From Ignavibacteriae bacterium HGW-Ignavibacteriae-3 (lineage in GTDB: Bacteria; Bacteroidota; Ignavibacteria; Ignavibacteriales; Melioribacteraceae), in the NCBI GenBank assembly GCA_002839795.1, contig PGYS01000004.1:1-55681 (forward strand): a stretch of 55,681 bases of DNA, in the 5' to 3' direction. Position numbers and translations under genes: made by a program. Positions 44,358 to 54,289 of the stretch are shown one piece after another (the first letter of the stretch is position 1; the number at the start of each line of letters is the position of its first letter). The notes beneath the pieces were generated by a model. It did no database searches, was not told where the DNA came from, and saw nothing but the letters and a program-made list of their open reading frames with translations.

Positions 44358-45974
44358 TCAGATAAAGTCAGCAGTAATATCTTCCCCGGTTTTTGACGAG
44401 ATAAAATGAAAATTCTGCAAACTTATTTTTTCATCTTCAATCAATTTAACGCGGATGAAATATCTCAGCTGAACCTTTGTTAGAGGGGATATAAATCCCT
44501 CTTTCAATTTAGACCCAAGAGACGGATGAACTTTCAATATCAGAGACAAACCTTTTCCCTCAGATTTGAACCGTTTTATCCATCTGTATATTTCATGCAT
44601 CAGATTCGATTTCTTAGTTAAAAGGCCGGTACCTGCACAGTAAGGGCATGCATCATGCATCGACTGCATAATATTTTCGCGGATTCGTTCTCTGGTAATC
44701 TGCATAAGTCCGAATTCTGTCATAGGAAGCATTGCAATTTTGGCGCGATCCTTTTTGAATTCTTTTTTTAATTCATCATAAATTTTCTTCCGGTTTTTTT
44801 CATCCTCAAGATCGATGAAGTCTACAACGATCAATCCGCCAATGTCACGCAATCTTAACTGGCGTACAATTTCTCTTGAAGCTTCAAGATCAGTTTTAAG
44901 AGAATTAAGTTCCTGCTCTTTTTTGGCGGCATATCTTCCGCTGTTGACATCGATGACTACCATAGCCTCTGTATGCTCAATCACTATATGTCCGCCGCTC
45001 GGAAGAGCAACTTTTCTTCCCATCAATCCTTTGATCTGTTCATCAATTTTGAATGCTTCGAAAATGGACTGATCTTCTTTAAATAATTCAATCCTCTCCA
45101 TCAATGCCGGTTGAATAAACTGCACATAGTTCCGGATTTCCTTGTAAAGTTTTTTAGAATCGACAAATACTTTGGAAACATCGGGCGTAAAAAGATCGCG
45201 TATTACACTGATTGTAGTACTCAGATCTTTGTAAAGCAGAAACGGCGGATCCTGTTTCTTGGCATCCTCCTGCATATCCTCCCAAATCTTTACAAGATAT
45301 TTTAAATCACCTGACAGAGATTCTTCGCTCTGATCTCTGGCAGCGGTCCGGATTATCAAACCGCAATTTGAAGGAAGAATTCCCCGCGCAATACGGCGCA
45401 GTCTTTTTCTTTCCTTGAAATCATAAATCTTTTTTGAGACTCCGATTTTATCATCAAGCGGAAGAAGGACGCAAAATCTCCCGGGAATCGATATCGAGGA
45501 GGTGCATCTAACCCCTTTATCTTTTACTGGTTCTTTTATGATTTGAATCAGAATTTCTTCGCCCTTATGGAGTTTGGGGATCTGTCTCTGCTCTCTCCTG
45601 TCATTTCTCTGCTGATTCGGTTTAGGCGGGGATTCGGTGACCGGTTTGCCTGAAGCCGCAGATTCTTCGCTATCATTATCATCATCGTCATCATCTATAT
45701 CATCGGCATCATTATCCTCATCGAGCATGCTTTGCAATGCTTCAGTTCTGGCGCCGATATCCGAAAAATGAAGAAAAGCATCGTGCTTTAAGCCGATATC
45801 TATAAAAACCGCCCTGATGCCGGGCATAACTCTGGCCACCTTGCCCAGGAAAACATCGCCCACCATTCTTCTTTTTTCCGGATGATCTACAAAAAAATCA
45901 ACAAGATTTCCATCTTCGGTAATCGCTACATGATTCTGCGATGCCGTTGAATTAATAATTATTTCTTTATTCAT
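44358..45974 (-). CDS. rng: Ribonuclease G/E family endoribonuclease
   Basis: The 538-residue RNase G-type enzyme cleaves single-stranded AU-rich RNA and helps rRNA and mRNA processing. It has the S1 domain (38-180), the catalytic region with V-V-I-D-V-N-S-G-R-Y and I-V-V-D-F-I-D-L (metal-binding aspartates), and the zinc-link C-P-Y-C-A-G-T-G. The S1 domain is interrupted at about 78-133 by an insert with an extremely acidic run (84-104, including six consecutive Asp), a Pro/Ser part and a basic Q/R-rich part ending near R-E-Q-R-Q. Typical RNase G has no such insert. It lies 12 bases after dusB. Confidence 0.94.
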   Translation of the reverse strand: MNKEIIINSTASQNHVAITEDGNLVDFFVDHPEKRRMVGDVFLGKVARVMPGIRAVFIDIGLKHDAFLHFSDIGARTEALQSMLDEDNDADDIDDDDDDNDSEESAASGKPVTESPPKPNQQRNDRREQRQIPKLHKGEEILIQIIKEPVKDKGVRCTSSISIPGRFCVLLPLDDKIGVSKKIYDFKERKRLRRIARGILPSNCGLIIRTAARDQSEESLSGDLKYLVKIWEDMQEDAKKQDPPFLLYKDLSTTISVIRDLFTPDVSKVFVDSKKLYKEIRNYVQFIQPALMERIELFKEDQSIFEAFKIDEQIKGLMGRKVALPSGGHIVIEHTEAMVVIDVNSGRYAAKKEQELNSLKTDLEASREIVRQLRLRDIGGLIVVDFIDLEDEKNRKKIYDELKKEFKKDRAKIAMLPMTEFGLMQITRERIRENIMQSMHDACPYCAGTGLLTKKSNLMHEIYRWIKRFKSEGKGLSLILKVHPSLGSKLKEGFISPLTKVQLRYFIRVKLIEDEKISLQNFHFISSKTGEDITADFI

Positions 45975-45986
45975 ATTAAAACCTTT

Positions 45987-47060
45987 TTAGTCTTTACAGG
46001 AAACGGTAATATTTTCTTCCGCAAGCCAGTAAAGAACTTTTCTTTGAAATTTTTTATGAATGATTTTATTCTCATCAACGTTAACCGGCGTATGCAGAAT
46101 CTGATCTGCATGTTCTTCAATCAGTTGACGAAGGTCATTCAGATTTTTAATTGAAAAAACTCTGTCGAGTAAATACTTTACTCCGCTGTGATATTTAAAA
46201 TACCAGAGAGAATGTTTTTTTGCTTTATTGAGGGCAACTATCTCTCCAAATTCCTGTTCCAAATTATTAATATGCTGGAGAACCGTCTGAAGCACTATGG
46301 AAGAATGAGGTTCACCTGGATCAGTTCCGGTTTCCAAAAGTTCATTGAACCTGGAAAAAAGGAACGGATTTCCCAATGCGCCGCGGGCAATCATTGCCGA
46401 ATCGCATCCGGTAAAATCGAGCATGTCTTTTACGTCATGCGGAGAGAACAGTGAGCCGTTCCCAACGATGGGAAGTGTAATTGTTTCTTTAACTTTTTTT
46501 AACCAGCTCCAGTCAGCGAGTGTATCATACTTATCAGCTCTGGTTCTGGCATGGATAAAAATCAACGATGCGCCATTATCCTGGATGGCCCTCGCATTAT
46601 CAAACACATTGATTCGGGACCGATCTCTTCCAAGCCGGATTTTAACCGATATTGGAACCCCGTTAGACCCGTCAACCATTTTTCTGACAAGTTTTCCTAT
46701 CATTTTTGGATCATCGAGGAGAGCCGAACCCATATTTTTAGAGCAGACTTTTTCAACAGGACAACCGCAGTTCAGATCGATCAAATCGGGATTGTGTTTA
46801 GAAATTTCCTTTGAAGCCTCAAAAAGAATTTCAGGATCGTTTCCGAGAACCTGAACTCCGATAGGTTTTTCAGAGCGGTTAAATGAGAAATGACGGAGCG
46901 TTTCAAAATTATTCTTGATAACTCCTTCAGCGCTTACCATTTGAGTAAATGTAATACCGGCGCCATAAGATTTGCATATTTTCCGGAAAGAGGAATCAGT
47001 AACCTCCGCCATAGGGGCTAAAAATAGTTTATTGCCTATATCAAGGTTTCCAATTTTCAT
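45987..47060 (-). CDS. dusB: tRNA-dihydrouridine synthase
   Basis: This 357-residue flavoenzyme reduces uridine to dihydrouridine in tRNA using NADPH. The FMN-barrel motifs are L-A-P-M-A-E-V-T-D at 14-22, Q-V-L-G at 70-73, D-L-N-C-G-C-P-V-E-K-V with catalytic Cys100, V-K-I-R-L-G and G-N-G-S-L-F-S. The barrel plus helical C-terminal domain fits DusB. It opens a transcript downstream of the pnp terminator; the 80 bases between the terminator and its start must hold its promoter. No fis gene is adjacent, unlike in enterobacteria. Confidence 0.94.
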   Translation of the reverse strand: MKIGNLDIGNKLFLAPMAEVTDSSFRKICKSYGAGITFTQMVSAEGVIKNNFETLRHFSFNRSEKPIGVQVLGNDPEILFEASKEISKHNPDLIDLNCGCPVEKVCSKNMGSALLDDPKMIGKLVRKMVDGSNGVPISVKIRLGRDRSRINVFDNARAIQDNGASLIFIHARTRADKYDTLADWSWLKKVKETITLPIVGNGSLFSPHDVKDMLDFTGCDSAMIARGALGNPFLFSRFNELLETGTDPGEPHSSIVLQTVLQHINNLEQEFGEIVALNKAKKHSLWYFKYHSGVKYLLDRVFSIKNLNDLRQLIEEHADQILHTPVNVDENKIIHKKFQRKVLYWLAEENITVSCKD

Positions 47061-47140
47061 TTAAAATTTCTGCCAATCTTCCCAAAAAACAAGTTGTTAT
47101 TCCATAAAAACTTTCGGAACAATACTGTTACTGTCCTTGA

Positions 47141-47168
47141 AAAAAAGGAAGGGCCGAATGACCCTTCC
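47141..47168 (-). terminator. Rho-independent terminator of pnp
   Basis: On the minus strand GGAAGGG and CCCTTCC (plus-strand 47047-based numbering 47147-47168) form a 7-bp stem with an eight-base loop. A run of six T follows. It lies 15 bases past the pnp stop and ends the nusA-pnp operon. Confidence 0.88.
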
Positions 47169-47183
47169 ACACCTGTTTACTAT

Positions 47184-49292
47184 CTATTCTTTATCTGACG
47201 ATTCTTCAGAACCAGCTGCATCGTTTAACAGAGCTTTTCTTGAAAGAGATAATTTTCCTCCTTCGATTGCAATCAATTTAACTTTAACAACTTCGCCTTC
47301 TTTAAGAACGTCAGTAACTTTGTTGATCCGTTTTGCATCAATCTGAGAGATATGAAGAAGTCCCTGTGTACCCGGGAAAATTTCAACGAAAGCGCCGAAA
47401 TCAGTTATCTTCATAATCTTACCGGTATAATTTTTACCAACTTCCGGTTCGGAAACCAGAAGCTTGATATACTCTTTTGCCGCATTAGCAAGAGCCGCAT
47501 CCTGACCGGCGATGCTCACAGTGCCATCCTCTTCGATGTTGATATCAACACTGAAATCCTTCTGCATCTTTTGAATTACTTTTCCGCCAGGTCCAATTAC
47601 AGTTCCGATTTTATCGGTAGGAATCTTCGTTGTAAAGATTCTTGGTGCATAATTAGAGATGTTCGGTTTTGCGGTGGCAATCGCTTCATTCATTATTTTC
47701 AGAATATGAAGACGTCCCTCTTTTGCCTGTGCAAGGGCTTTTTCCATGATTTCATAGGATATGCCCTGAATCTTGATATCCATCTGCAATCCGGTAATCC
47801 CATTTTCCGAACCGGCAACTTTGAAATCCATGTCGCCTAAATGATCTTCATTTCCAAGAATGTCGGTTAAGACCGCAAACTTATCATCTTCTTTAACAAG
47901 ACCCATTGCAATGCCCGCAATAGCAGCTTTAATGGGAACGCCGCCTTCCATTAATGCAAGTGAACCGGCACAAACGGTTGCCATGGATGAAGAGCCATTT
48001 GATTCAAGAATGTCAGAGTTCAGACGGACGATGTATGGGAATTTATCTTCCGACGGAATAATGTTTTTAAGAGAACGCTCTGCAAGATTTCCATGTCCGA
48101 CTTCTCTTCTTCCCACTCCGGAGAATCTTCCAGTTTCACCGACACTGAACGGAGGGAAATTATAATGAAGTAGAAAGCGTTTTTTGTATTCCGGCTGCAA
48201 ACCGTCAATGATCTGTTCGTCACCTTTAGCGCCCAAAGTAAGAGTTGTTAAGCTCTGGGTTTCGCCGCGGGTAAAGAGAGCCGTGGCATGCGGGCGGGGA
48301 AGAATTCCGAGTTCGATCGAAATCGGTCTGACCTGAGTTGTATTTCTCCCGTCAAGACGCAATCCTTCTTCAAGAATTCTTTTGCGCATCAAATCTTTCT
48401 CCATATCATGAAGAATTTCCTTGATGGCATTTTCCTTCTCGGGGTATTTTTCCGCCAGAGCAGCCAAAACTTCATCCGTTAATGCATGGTTTTGAGCCGA
48501 TCTTTCTTCTTTAGCAAGGACAGCTGATACTATCGATTTGAACTTATCATGGGCAAGTGCAGAAATATCGTTAAACAAATTCTGATCGATAACTTTTTCT
48601 GCGACAACCATTTTAGGCTTACCGCAAAGTTCGCGGAGTTCTAACTGTACCTTTATGATTTTTTTGATTTCGGCGTGTGCAAATTTAAGCGCATCAAGCA
48701 TAACCTGTTCGCTTAATTCTTTAGCTTCGCCCTCAACCATCATAATTGAACTTTCTGTACCAGCGATAACCAATTCAAGATCACTCGCTTCGGTTTCCTT
48801 GAGGGTTGGATTGATTATGAATTCTCCGTTGATTCTTCCAACCCTGACCTCGCCAATGGGCTCGAGAAATGGAATATCAGAAATTGCAAGCGCTGCCGAA
48901 GCGCCGCAAGCGGCAATTACATCTGAATCATTTTCGCTATCGTATGAGTAAACAAACGCCGCAACCTGAGTATCATTTCTGTAATTATCAGAAAATAATG
49001 GTCTGATGGGTCGGTCGATCAGCCGCGCACTTAGAACTTCTTTGTCTGTCGGTTTTCCTTCCCGTTTGAAAAAACCGCCGGGAATTTTTCCTGCAGCAAA
49101 TGCTTTTTCTCTATACTCAACACTGAGCGGAAAGAAATCGATATCTGGGCGTAAATCACCCGCGACAGCAGTTACAAGAACCATAGTATCGCCGTAGCGA
49201 ACGATTACAGATCCGTTTGCCTGCTTTGCAAGTTTGCCAGTTTCAAAAATTAATTTTTGTTTTCCTATTTGTACTTCTTTGGTATAAACCAT
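47184..49292 (-). CDS. pnp: Polyribonucleotide nucleotidyltransferase (PNPase)
   Basis: PNPase degrades RNA from the 3' end by phosphorolysis. The 702 residues comprise two RNase PH domains (about 10-225 and 310-540; the second has R-F-S-G-V-G-R-R-E-V-G-H-G and the D-I-x-G-x-E-D-x-x-G-D-M-D-F-K segment). A KH domain (G-T-V-I-G-P-G-G-K-V-I-Q) follows at about 557-615 and an S1 domain (Y-T-G-K-I-M-K-I-T-D-F-G-A-F-V-E-I) at 620-690, ending in an acidic tail. GGAG is placed seven bases before the ATG. It follows rpsO as in most bacteria. Confidence 0.98.
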   Translation of the reverse strand: MVYTKEVQIGKQKLIFETGKLAKQANGSVIVRYGDTMVLVTAVAGDLRPDIDFFPLSVEYREKAFAAGKIPGGFFKREGKPTDKEVLSARLIDRPIRPLFSDNYRNDTQVAAFVYSYDSENDSDVIAACGASAALAISDIPFLEPIGEVRVGRINGEFIINPTLKETEASDLELVIAGTESSIMMVEGEAKELSEQVMLDALKFAHAEIKKIIKVQLELRELCGKPKMVVAEKVIDQNLFNDISALAHDKFKSIVSAVLAKEERSAQNHALTDEVLAALAEKYPEKENAIKEILHDMEKDLMRKRILEEGLRLDGRNTTQVRPISIELGILPRPHATALFTRGETQSLTTLTLGAKGDEQIIDGLQPEYKKRFLLHYNFPPFSVGETGRFSGVGRREVGHGNLAERSLKNIIPSEDKFPYIVRLNSDILESNGSSSMATVCAGSLALMEGGVPIKAAIAGIAMGLVKEDDKFAVLTDILGNEDHLGDMDFKVAGSENGITGLQMDIKIQGISYEIMEKALAQAKEGRLHILKIMNEAIATAKPNISNYAPRIFTTKIPTDKIGTVIGPGGKVIQKMQKDFSVDINIEEDGTVSIAGQDAALANAAKEYIKLLVSEPEVGKNYTGKIMKITDFGAFVEIFPGTQGLLHISQIDAKRINKVTDVLKEGEVVKVKLIAIEGGKLSLSRKALLNDAAGSEESSDKE

Positions 49293-49304
49293 TTAGAAAC
49301 TCCG

Positions 49305-49574
49305 TTACTTTCTTATGTTCAATTCTTTAATTATTCTGCGGTATCTTTCAATCTCGATGCTTGCCAGATAATCAAGCAATCTTCTTCTTTTTCCAACCAT
49401 TTGCATCAATCCACGTCTCGAGGCATGATCCTTCTTATGAGCCTCGAAATGGCTTGTGAGGCGGTTAATTTCACCGGTTAACAGCGCGATCTGCACCTCT
49501 GCAGTTCCGCTATCTTTTTCATTCTTACCGTATTTTTTAACTATCTCAAGTTTTTCTTCTTTCGATAAAGACAT
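49305..49574 (-). CDS. rpsO: 30S ribosomal protein S15
   Basis: S15 binds the central domain of 16S rRNA. Starting at ATG 49574 gives 89 residues (M-S-L-S-K-E-E-K), the normal size, with AGGAG at proper distance. A longer frame starting 33 bases upstream would add an atypical M-Y-R-T-N-K extension and skip that site, so I reject it. The motif G[26 protein letters not shown] and [10 protein letters not shown] are standard. It is followed after 12 bases by pnp. Confidence 0.97.
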   Translation of the reverse strand: MSLSKEEKLEIVKKYGKNEKDSGTAEVQIALLTGEINRLTSHFEAHKKDHASRRGLMQMVGKRRRLLDYLASIEIERYRRIIKELNIRK

Positions 49575-49649
49575 TTTACTACTCCTTTGTTTATTTGTTC
49601 GATACAACCCCAGAATTAATCCCGCGCCGTGCAGGTAAACCGGAGTTTA

Positions 49650-50582
49650 TTAATTTAATAATTTTTCTTTTTGAACTTCAGCTTTATCAATCTCAATCTG
49701 ACTGATCAAAGCCTCTTTGGATTCAAATCTTTTTTCATCACGCAGCCGATTAAGAAATTCTACTTTCAGATATTTCCCGTAAATATCACGATCAAAATTT
49801 AAAAGATGAACTTCAAGAACCAGTTCGTGTTTATTTTCAAAAGTCGGTCTGTAGCCGATATTCATTATTCCAATAAATCTCTCACCATCAAGAGAACATT
49901 TTACTGCATAGACACCGTTCTTCGGGATAGCTTTAAAAGTTTCATCTAAACTTATGTTAGCAGTTGGAAATCCAAGAGTTCTACCCCTTTGAGATCCAAG
50001 AACCACTTCTCCCGCGAGCGTATAATTTCTTCCGAGAAAGAGAGTTGCCCGTTCCAGATCGCCATCGGAAAGAGCCATTCTGATTTTTGTACTGCTGATA
50101 ATCTCTCCATTCACACTTTCGGCGGAGACAGCCTTCACATTAAAATTATATGCTTTGCCGACATTACTAAGTTTATCCACATCGCCCAATCTGTCGTGGC
50201 CGAACTTATGATCGTGGCCTATAACCATCTTCCGCGCCCGGATCTTATCCACAATGAATTTTTTAATAAATTCATCAGAAGACAGCCGGGAAAAATCCCG
50301 TGTAAAATTAATCACCATCAAATTCTCTATACCGGCATTTTCCAGAATTTCTTTTTTCTCTCTAAGTGAAGTTAGAATTTTAAGATTAAAATCATTTGAA
50401 AGAACAATACGCGGATGCGGTTCAAATGTAACGACAAAACTCGATCCGTTTTCTTCTGCTGCCGCATTTTTGATCTCATTGAGAATTTTGAAATGTCCGG
50501 AATGGAGTCCGTCGAATGACCCAACCGTCACAACAGCATTTTGAGCATCTATTTTTAGAGAACTATCTGTATATATTTTCAT
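49650..50582 (-). CDS. ribF: Bifunctional riboflavin kinase/FAD synthetase
   Basis: RibF makes FMN from riboflavin and then FAD. In 310 residues the N-terminal adenylyltransferase domain has G-S-F-D-G-L-H-S-G-H at 21-30 and the I-S-S-T-K-I-R segment at about 164-170. The C-terminal kinase domain begins with G-R-T-L-G-F-P-T-A-N and continues through G-V-Y-A-V-K and N-I-G-Y-R-P-T-F. It follows truB by a single base, the common truB-ribF-rpsO order. Confidence 0.97.
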   Translation of the reverse strand: MKIYTDSSLKIDAQNAVVTVGSFDGLHSGHFKILNEIKNAAAEENGSSFVVTFEPHPRIVLSNDFNLKILTSLREKKEILENAGIENLMVINFTRDFSRLSSDEFIKKFIVDKIRARKMVIGHDHKFGHDRLGDVDKLSNVGKAYNFNVKAVSAESVNGEIISSTKIRMALSDGDLERATLFLGRNYTLAGEVVLGSQRGRTLGFPTANISLDETFKAIPKNGVYAVKCSLDGERFIGIMNIGYRPTFENKHELVLEVHLLNFDRDIYGKYLKVEFLNRLRDEKRFESKEALISQIEIDKAEVQKEKLLN

Positions 50583-50583
50583 T

Positions 50584-51309
50584 TTAATTCAGCTGCGGAG
50601 CCAGGACATAATTTTTAGCAAACTCTTTAAACTCATCGAGCGTCAATGCGTCTTCAACACAGAAGTCGCCAATTCTTGTGCGTCTTAATTGCTTCAGATA
50701 TGCGCCGCATCCAAGATGTCTTCCAAAATCGTTGGCTATCACTCTTATGTATGTACCCTTCGAACAATCAATTTCAAAATAAATATCCGGAAGATCAATT
50801 TTTGTAATTTCAAATTTTGATACAGAGACGGATCGTTCCTCACGTTTAACCACTTTGCCTTTACGCGCCATCTTATAAAGGGGCTGCCCGTTTTGTTTTA
50901 TCGCAGAAAACATAGGCGGTATCTGAGAAATATTTCCAAGGAACAGTTCGCGAATCTTAAATATCTCCTTCTCATTCACTTTTTCAATTCCATTCTCGGA
51001 ATCAAACTTGCTTTCACCGTCATATGAAGGTGTTGTTTTGCCAAGTGTAATGATTCCGGTATAAGACTTTTCAAGATCCTGAATTTTCGAAATTTCCTTA
51101 GTCATTCTTCCGGTACAGACTACAACCAAGCCCGTGGCATTTGGATCGAGTGTTCCGGCATGACCAACTTTTTTTACATCTACAGCTTTCCGGACTTTAT
51201 AAACACAATCAAACGAACTCTTCCTAAAGGCCTTATCAATTAACACAATTTCACCGGAAACAAAATCCGGATCAATTTTCGCTATCGTTTTTTTTGTTAT
51301 CGCTTTCAT
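50584..51309 (-). CDS. truB: tRNA pseudouridine-55 synthase
   Basis: TruB isomerises U55 in the T loop of tRNA. The 241 residues have the catalytic D55 in G-H-A-G-T-L-D-P-N-A-T-G (49-60), preceded by the S-G-E-I-V-L-I-D-K start pattern at 18-26, and the Y-D-G-E-S and K-G-T-Y-I-R segments. It is on the short side, lacking an extended PUA-like C-terminus. The start is inside the rbfA gene (38-base overlap), the longest coupling overlap in this operon. Confidence 0.96.
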   Translation of the reverse strand: MKAITKKTIAKIDPDFVSGEIVLIDKAFRKSSFDCVYKVRKAVDVKKVGHAGTLDPNATGLVVVCTGRMTKEISKIQDLEKSYTGIITLGKTTPSYDGESKFDSENGIEKVNEKEIFKIRELFLGNISQIPPMFSAIKQNGQPLYKMARKGKVVKREERSVSVSKFEITKIDLPDIYFEIDCSKGTYIRVIANDFGRHLGCGAYLKQLRRTRIGDFCVEDALTLDEFKEFAKNYVLAPQLN

Positions 51310-51637
51310 GAATTTTCTTAAATAATACTTCCATCTTCTCTACATAATCGCTTGTGTCATCAATAAAGAAATGCAGTTCCGGAACAAAACGAAGCTGAAT
51401 TCTTCCGGCAAGCTGGCTTCTGATCAATCCTTTAAGCTCATTAACACTTTCCATAACTTTTTCCCGTTTTTCTTTATCAAAAACCGAGAGATAAATATTC
51501 GCATGCTTGAGGTCCGGACTCACTTTAGCTTTTGTAACAGTTATAAGACTCAGTTTTGGATCCTGAATCTTATGCAGGAAAATTAAACTGAGCTCCTCTT
51601 TAATGAGACTCGAAACTTTATCTAATCTATGAGACAT
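51272..51637 (-). CDS. rbfA: Ribosome-binding factor A
   Basis: RbfA assists 30S maturation near helix 1 of 16S rRNA. The 121 residues show the family pattern R-L-D-K-V-x-S-L-I-K-E-E-L-S at 4-17, D-P-K-L-S-L-I-T-V-T-K-A-K-V-S-x-D-L-K-H-A-x-I-Y-L-S-V at 23-50, and R-F-V-P-E-L-H-F-F-I-D-D-T near 85-96. It starts two bases after infB and overlaps truB. Confidence 0.95.
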   Translation of the reverse strand: MSHRLDKVSSLIKEELSLIFLHKIQDPKLSLITVTKAKVSPDLKHANIYLSVFDKEKREKVMESVNELKGLIRSQLAGRIQLRFVPELHFFIDDTSDYVEKMEVLFKKIHESDNKKNDSEN

Positions 51638-51639
51638 TT

Positions 51640-54261
51640 CTACTCTAATTTCTTCTTGGTTTCGATCATTTTATAAGCTTCAATAATGTCGCCGGCTTTG
51701 ATATCGTTAAAGTTCGCTATGCTTAAGCCGCATTCAAAACCCTTTTCAACTTCACGAACATCATCTTTAAATCTGCGTAATGAGCTGATCTCGCCTTCAT
51801 AAACAGAAATACCTTCTCTGAACAGACGGACTTTATTGCTCTTCATTATTTTTCCATCCTGAACAGAACAGCCTGCTATAGTACCGGCTTTTGGTACCTT
51901 GAATACATCTTTTACAAGAAGGGTTGCCACAACTTCTTCAGAAACTACCGGAGAGAGCATTCCTTCAAGCGCAGATTTTATTTCATTGATAGCATCATAA
52001 ATAATGTTATAAAGACGGATATCAACTTTTTCCGATTCAGCAAGTTTGCGCGCATTTGTATTAGGCCTTACATGAAATCCGACAATGATTGCGCCTGACG
52101 CCGCGGCCAGAAGCACATCTCCTTCAGAAATTGCGCCGACGGCTTTATGGATTACCCGCACAGAAACCTCCTGATTGGATAATTTCATTAAAGAATCAGA
52201 TAAAGCTTCAATAGATCCGTCAACGTCGCCTTTAACAATTATAGGCAACTCTTTAAATCCGCCATGACTGATTTGGTTTGCAATTTCATCGAGTGTAATA
52301 TGATGAACCTGACGATGATCCTGTTCGCGCTTAATCTGCATACGCTTCAAACTTATCTCACGGGCATCACGTTCAGAATCTGCAACATGGAAAGTGTCTC
52401 CCGCCTGAGGTGCAGATTCAAATCCTAGAACCAAAACAGGAGTTGAAGGGCCGGCCTCAAAAACTTTTTTACTGCGTTCATCGAACATAGCTCTAACGCG
52501 TCCGTGTACTACTCCTGCAATAAATGGATCTCCGACTTTCAAAGTTCCTTTTTGAACAAGAACAGTAGCCGTAACGCCTTTGCCCTTATCCAGCTGACTT
52601 TCTATGATCGTTCCTCTTGCTAACCGGTCCGGATTTGCCTTCAGATCCAGGAGTTCGGCTTCGAGAACTAATTTTTCAAGGAGTAGGTCTACATTCTTTC
52701 CAAGTTTAGCGGAGATTTCAACACACTGGTATTTTCCGCCCCACTCTTCTACCAGGATATTTCTGTCACCAAGCTGCTGTTTAATTCTTTCAATATTGCT
52801 GTTTGGCTTGTCAATCTTATTGATGGCGATAATTATAGGAACATTGGCAGCAAGAGCATGATTAATAGCTTCAATGGTTTGCGGCATCACCGCATCATCA
52901 GCGGCAACAATCAATACAACAATATCTGTAACCCTTGCGCCGCGGGCACGCATGGCTGTAAAAGCCTCGTGGCCCGGTGTATCTAAAAATGTAACCTGCC
53001 GCTGATCATCAAGTATAACTTTATAAGCTCCGATATGCTGTGTAATACCGCCGGATTCTCCCGCAACTACATTAGCTCTTCTTATATAATCCAGCAGAGA
53101 AGTTTTTCCGTGATCAACGTGACCCATTATAGTAACAACGGGGGGACGCAACTTAAGAGTTTCCTCCGGATCAGGAGTATCTGCATCTAAATCTGACTGA
53201 TATTCCTCTTCAAGTTCAATTTCAAACCCAAAATCGTCTGCAATGAGCGTAATTGTTTCAACATCCAGACGCTGATTTATTGAAACCATCAGACCTAAAC
53301 CGATACATTTCTGAATAACCTCACTGACTGATACACCCATAAGGTGGGCAAGTTCATTAACCGCAATAAATTCACTTACTTTAATTTTTGTTTTATCCAA
53401 ATCCTTTTGATGCTGAATCTGGCTTTGAATTTCCTCTTTTTCTTTTCTCTTTCTCTTTCTTGCCGAAGCTCGTCCGCCGACCGATGATTCGTCAATGCTC
53501 AAAAGAGTTCTTTTTATTGCATCTTCAACTTCACGTTTATCGATTTCAAGACGTTTAATTTTTCTTTTCTTTTTGGCTACTGTTACTTCTTCCGGAGCCT
53601 GGCCGGGAGTAACGGCTTTTTTCTTCGATTTCAGAATTTTCTTTTTCTTCTTACCCGCATCTTCAGAAGTATCTGCAGCCGGTTTGCCTGGTGTTTGAGT
53701 TGTATCGGCACCTCTGGATTCAGTTTTTTCACGCTTCTGCCTGAGATCAACCTTGCCAACTATTGTCAAACCTTTTTTTCTTCCTTCGAGAGCAATTTCA
53801 GTTTCAGTCCTGAATGGTTTTTTCTCTTCTACCGGCAGATCGATTTTATCGGCAGGTTGTTCATGAATTTCCCGTTCCGGAACCGGAGCCGGCTCTTCTA
53901 CCTGGACTGCAGCATCGCCGTTCAAACTGACGGCATCGGGGACGATTTCATCAACGACTTTTTCAGCCGGTTTTTCCTCAGCTGCCTTTGGGGCAACTTC
54001 AATATGCACTTCCGGTTCATCGTGCTCAGCTCTCTTTTTCTGAAAATCGGAAATTTTCTTATAGTGTTTCTCAGCCTTTTCAATATCTTTTTTGAAGAAA
54101 GATTTAATCTCAGCGACCATTTCATCATTCAATATTGACATGTGAGATTTTACTTCGAAGCCTTTCTTCTGAAGAAATTCGACGAGCGATTCCGTAGAAA
54201 GATTATACTCCGTTGCAAATTTGTAAAGACGTAATTTTTTTTCTTTTGCAGTTTCCGGCAT
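51640..54261 (-). CDS. infB: Translation initiation factor IF-2
   Basis: IF-2 brings fMet-tRNA to the 30S subunit and promotes subunit joining with GTP. In 873 residues there is an N-terminal IF2_N-type domain (about 8-55), a long charged linker rich in Glu, Lys and Pro (65-290), and a second IF2_N domain (about 295-350). The GTPase domain has G1 GHVDHGKT at 380-387, D-T-P-G-H and N-K-I-D. The beta-barrel and C-terminal fMet-tRNA domains follow. The linker is the variable part, as in other bacteria. Confidence 0.98.
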   Translation of the reverse strand: MPETAKEKKLRLYKFATEYNLSTESLVEFLQKKGFEVKSHMSILNDEMVAEIKSFFKKDIEKAEKHYKKISDFQKKRAEHDEPEVHIEVAPKAAEEKPAEKVVDEIVPDAVSLNGDAAVQVEEPAPVPEREIHEQPADKIDLPVEEKKPFRTETEIALEGRKKGLTIVGKVDLRQKREKTESRGADTTQTPGKPAADTSEDAGKKKKKILKSKKKAVTPGQAPEEVTVAKKKRKIKRLEIDKREVEDAIKRTLLSIDESSVGGRASARKRKRKEKEEIQSQIQHQKDLDKTKIKVSEFIAVNELAHLMGVSVSEVIQKCIGLGLMVSINQRLDVETITLIADDFGFEIELEEEYQSDLDADTPDPEETLKLRPPVVTIMGHVDHGKTSLLDYIRRANVVAGESGGITQHIGAYKVILDDQRQVTFLDTPGHEAFTAMRARGARVTDIVVLIVAADDAVMPQTIEAINHALAANVPIIIAINKIDKPNSNIERIKQQLGDRNILVEEWGGKYQCVEISAKLGKNVDLLLEKLVLEAELLDLKANPDRLARGTIIESQLDKGKGVTATVLVQKGTLKVGDPFIAGVVHGRVRAMFDERSKKVFEAGPSTPVLVLGFESAPQAGDTFHVADSERDAREISLKRMQIKREQDHRQVHHITLDEIANQISHGGFKELPIIVKGDVDGSIEALSDSLMKLSNQEVSVRVIHKAVGAISEGDVLLAAASGAIIVGFHVRPNTNARKLAESEKVDIRLYNIIYDAINEIKSALEGMLSPVVSEEVVATLLVKDVFKVPKAGTIAGCSVQDGKIMKSNKVRLFREGISVYEGEISSLRRFKDDVREVEKGFECGLSIANFNDIKAGDIIEAYKMIETKKKLE

Positions 54262-54289
54262 TTTGTTCTTATCCGTTTAAGTGTTCCGT

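Noticed and set aside
45673-45744. GAT/ATC-rich repeat in rng as a microsatellite or sequencing artefact
   Set aside because: The stretch stays in frame, encodes a mixed Asp/Glu/Asn/Ser run rather than a pure trinucleotide, and the S1 domain resumes correctly after it.
49305-49607. 100-residue version of S15
   Set aside because: The extra 11 N-terminal residues are not S15-like and include the ribosome-binding site of the 89-residue form.
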